Source: Desulfosarcina sp. (GTDB taxonomy: Bacteria; Desulfobacterota; Desulfobacteria; Desulfobacterales; Desulfosarcinaceae). From it: a stretch of 7,940 nucleotides of DNA. This document shows, piece by piece, positions 6,799 through 7,940 of the stretch. The stretch covers positions 1 to 7,940 of the forward strand of contig DAOWNV010000122.1 in NCBI GenBank assembly GCA_030642405.1, written 5' to 3'. The notes below the pieces were generated by a model. It saw only the letters and a list, made by a program, of their open reading frames with translations, ran no database searches and was not told where the DNA came from. How positions within the stretch are numbered: the stretch's first letter is position 1; every line of letters starts with the position of its first letter. The position numbers were made by a program, and so were the translations under genes.

Positions 6799-6816
6799 AC
6801 TAAACACCTGGCCTAT

Positions 6817-7827
6817 TCATGCCGCTGAATTCAGGAGTATTGAGCTCTGAGATCGTCTGGACAGAAGAATGGACCGGATCAATTTTTTCTGCTTCAATGT
6901 CAGCGTTTTAAATTGAACCCCGACGCCGTGATGGTCTCGGTGAACGGCCTTTCCTTCGATCGGCACCTGGCTCTCCTCGACGGATTCTGAAAGAAACAAA
7001 GTCAACGATTGGCCGATTTTTATTAGTCGATCCGTCTCTAAATAAGCACCCCCCACGCTAATATCCCGCAAAAAGCATTGGAAGCGTTGGTTGTCAACCT
7101 CGTATTGTGCGGCCACGTGACATTCATATCGTTTGTGTTTACGAAGAGTTGTACTTTGACCTCGTTTTTCATCCGTTATTTGACCGCTTGCCAGAAGAAG
7201 GTTCATCAAGGACATGTTGATTTCTCGGGGCATCGAACTGTGCGTATAATCAATATCGATTGTAATCTGCCTCCAGGTGAGAATCTCCAATGCCGCTTCA
7301 TTTCCGGTTGACCTTCCCACTTTTGCCGCCACTAACTTGCCGTCCGTAAAATACAAGATGCCGTAATTCCCTTTTGTAGATACAAGCAGTGTGCAGTAAG
7401 ACTTTTCCAGTTCCATCATCTGCAGAAACGAGACAATGTTTGTGGTATGCAATTGCCCTCCAAAATTGATCTGCAGTTCTATGAAAATCCGTTTGGTCAG
7501 AAGACTGATATCTTGAATATCATTAAAATGAATAATTGAAGACATTTTAGCAATTTTTTTGCAAAAGTCAGAAGATGCGGAAATCGTCATCAAGATGATT
7601 CGGATTTCAGGATTGTTCGACATCAGCAAAACCAACTTGTATGCATCTGTTTCTTGAATGGACATCCCTATTATTAAAAGGTGAACATCTTCGCTGAATA
7701 GAATGTTTATGGCGTCTTCAATGCTGCCTGCTGATAGAAAATGCAAGAAGTTACTTTGATTTTTCAGCAATCCTACCATCGTGTGGAGCAAAAGAGGATC
7801 GCTCTCGACAAAAAGAATGTTTTTCAT
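6817..7827 (-). CDS. Degenerate receiver - DUF4388 - PilZ regulatory protein
   Basis: This 336-residue cytoplasmic protein has three parts. Residues 1-120 look like a response-regulator receiver (MKNILFVESDPLLLHTMVGLL), but the phospho-acceptor position in LLIIGMSIQETDAYKL is Gly54 instead of Asp, the acidic pair is Glu8-Ser9, and the conserved Lys is not seen. Residues about 124-215 match DUF4388 (PatA-like N-terminal domain): QLHTTNIVSFLQMMELEKS, then GILYFTDGKLVAAKVG (156-171). Residues about 227-325 form a PilZ domain with an intact c-di-GMP signature: RKHKR (RxxxR, 229-233) and DISVGG (DxSxxG type, 255-260), ending near HGVGVQF. It should therefore bind c-di-GMP, while the receiver probably cannot be phosphorylated in the usual way. 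The ATG at 7825-7827 has AGGA at 7833-7836. Its stop is 18 bases from the stop of the convergent M23 gene, with no terminator between them. The output partner is unknown; surface or motility functions are typical for such proteins. Confidence 0.88.
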   Translation of the reverse strand: MKNILFVESDPLLLHTMVGLLKNQSNFLHFLSAGSIEDAINILFSEDVHLLIIGMSIQETDAYKLVLLMSNNPEIRIILMTISASSDFCKKIAKMSSIIHFNDIQDISLLTKRIFIELQINFGGQLHTTNIVSFLQMMELEKSYCTLLVSTKGNYGILYFTDGKLVAAKVGRSTGNEAALEILTWRQITIDIDYTHSSMPREINMSLMNLLLASGQITDEKRGQSTTLRKHKRYECHVAAQYEVDNQRFQCFLRDISVGGAYLETDRLIKIGQSLTLFLSESVEESQVPIEGKAVHRDHHGVGVQFKTLTLKQKKLIRSILLSRRSQSSILLNSAA

Positions 7828-7829
7828 TA

Positions 7830-7929
7830 TTTTCCTGTCTCGCTACTGTTGAAACCTACCCGTTCAGTTAAATTATCGGCATGTGCTGTATAGTCTTTAA
7901 GCATTAAACAGGAAAAAAGATAACGAGAC
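7830..7929 (-). promoter_or_regulatory. Leader of the PilZ gene with two alternative RNA stems over the ribosome binding site
   Basis: Read on the minus strand, bases 7916-7906 can pair with 7840-7830 (11 pairs, one G-U). The 3' arm includes the AGGA of the downstream gene. Bases 7929-7920 can pair with 7846-7837 (10 pairs, two G-U). The two 3' arms share 7837-7840, so the stems either exclude each other or form a knot-like arrangement. If the transcript begins upstream of 7929 this could control translation. The promoter is not identified; it may lie beyond the window. Pairing was found by eye and could be chance. Confidence 0.25.
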
Positions 7930-7940
7930 GAAGCGGGTAC

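Noticed and set aside
6799..6816. Bidirectional terminator between the convergent M23 and PilZ genes
   Set aside because: The gap is only 18 bases and holds no stem-loop or T run; the nearby palindrome CTGAATTCAG (6825-6834) lies within the PilZ gene and lacks a T tract.
6652..6836. 13-base direct repeat GCTGAATTCAGGA at 6652-6664 and 6824-6836
   Set aside because: One copy is inside the M23 coding region and the other inside the PilZ gene, both encode ordinary sequence, and there is no mobile element between them; probably chance.
7078..7311. 77-codon open frame on the plus strand opposite the PilZ gene
   Set aside because: It lies fully within the DUF4388-PilZ coding region on the other strand and has no convincing ribosome binding site or family match.

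Overview
The window suggests a Gram-negative bacterium with an outer membrane: it carries lipid-asymmetry (Mla) genes and type II secretion accessory genes. The mix of an HDOD protein, a receiver-DUF4388-PilZ protein and a GspA/GspB pair, with moderate GC, fits a deltaproteobacterium (Desulfobacterota/Desulfobacterales-like). That placement is inferred from gene content only.

Layout from left to right. Bases 1-108 hold the 3' end of a SpoU/TrmH-family RNA methyltransferase gene on the plus strand. It overlaps, tail to tail, an HDOD-domain regulator on the minus strand (84-932). A 264-base divergent intergenic region follows, with a good sigma70-like promoter at 1106-1135 facing right. A rightward run of five genes comes next: mlaC (1197-1826), mlaA (1864-2709), a gspA/exeA-type ATPase (2798-4564), gspB (4590-5414, TTG start) and an M23 peptidoglycan endopeptidase of the MepM/Csd3 type (5488-6798). 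The run ends 18 bases before the stop of a convergent minus-strand gene (6817-7827) for a receiver-DUF4388-PilZ protein. The last 113 bases are the leader of that gene, with possible alternative RNA stems over its ribosome binding site.

The five rightward genes share an envelope theme. MlaC and MlaA belong to a phospholipid shuttle between the membranes. GspA/GspB (ExeA/ExeB) spans the inner membrane, contacts peptidoglycan and in known systems helps assemble the type II secretin. The M23 enzyme can cut peptidoglycan cross-links. A reasonable inference is that this cluster serves outer-membrane biogenesis and passage of large complexes through the wall. Both flanking regulators have degenerate signalling residues (HDOD with Lys-Asp instead of His-Asp; receiver with Gly instead of the phospho-acceptor Asp), while the PilZ motif for c-di-GMP is intact.

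I see no mobile element, CRISPR array, tRNA or rRNA. I do not see a clearly new multi-gene system. The most interesting points are the gspA-gspB-M23 arrangement, the MlaA without a lipobox, the degenerate receiver fused to PilZ, the leader RNA of that gene, and a slippery A7 tract in gspA.
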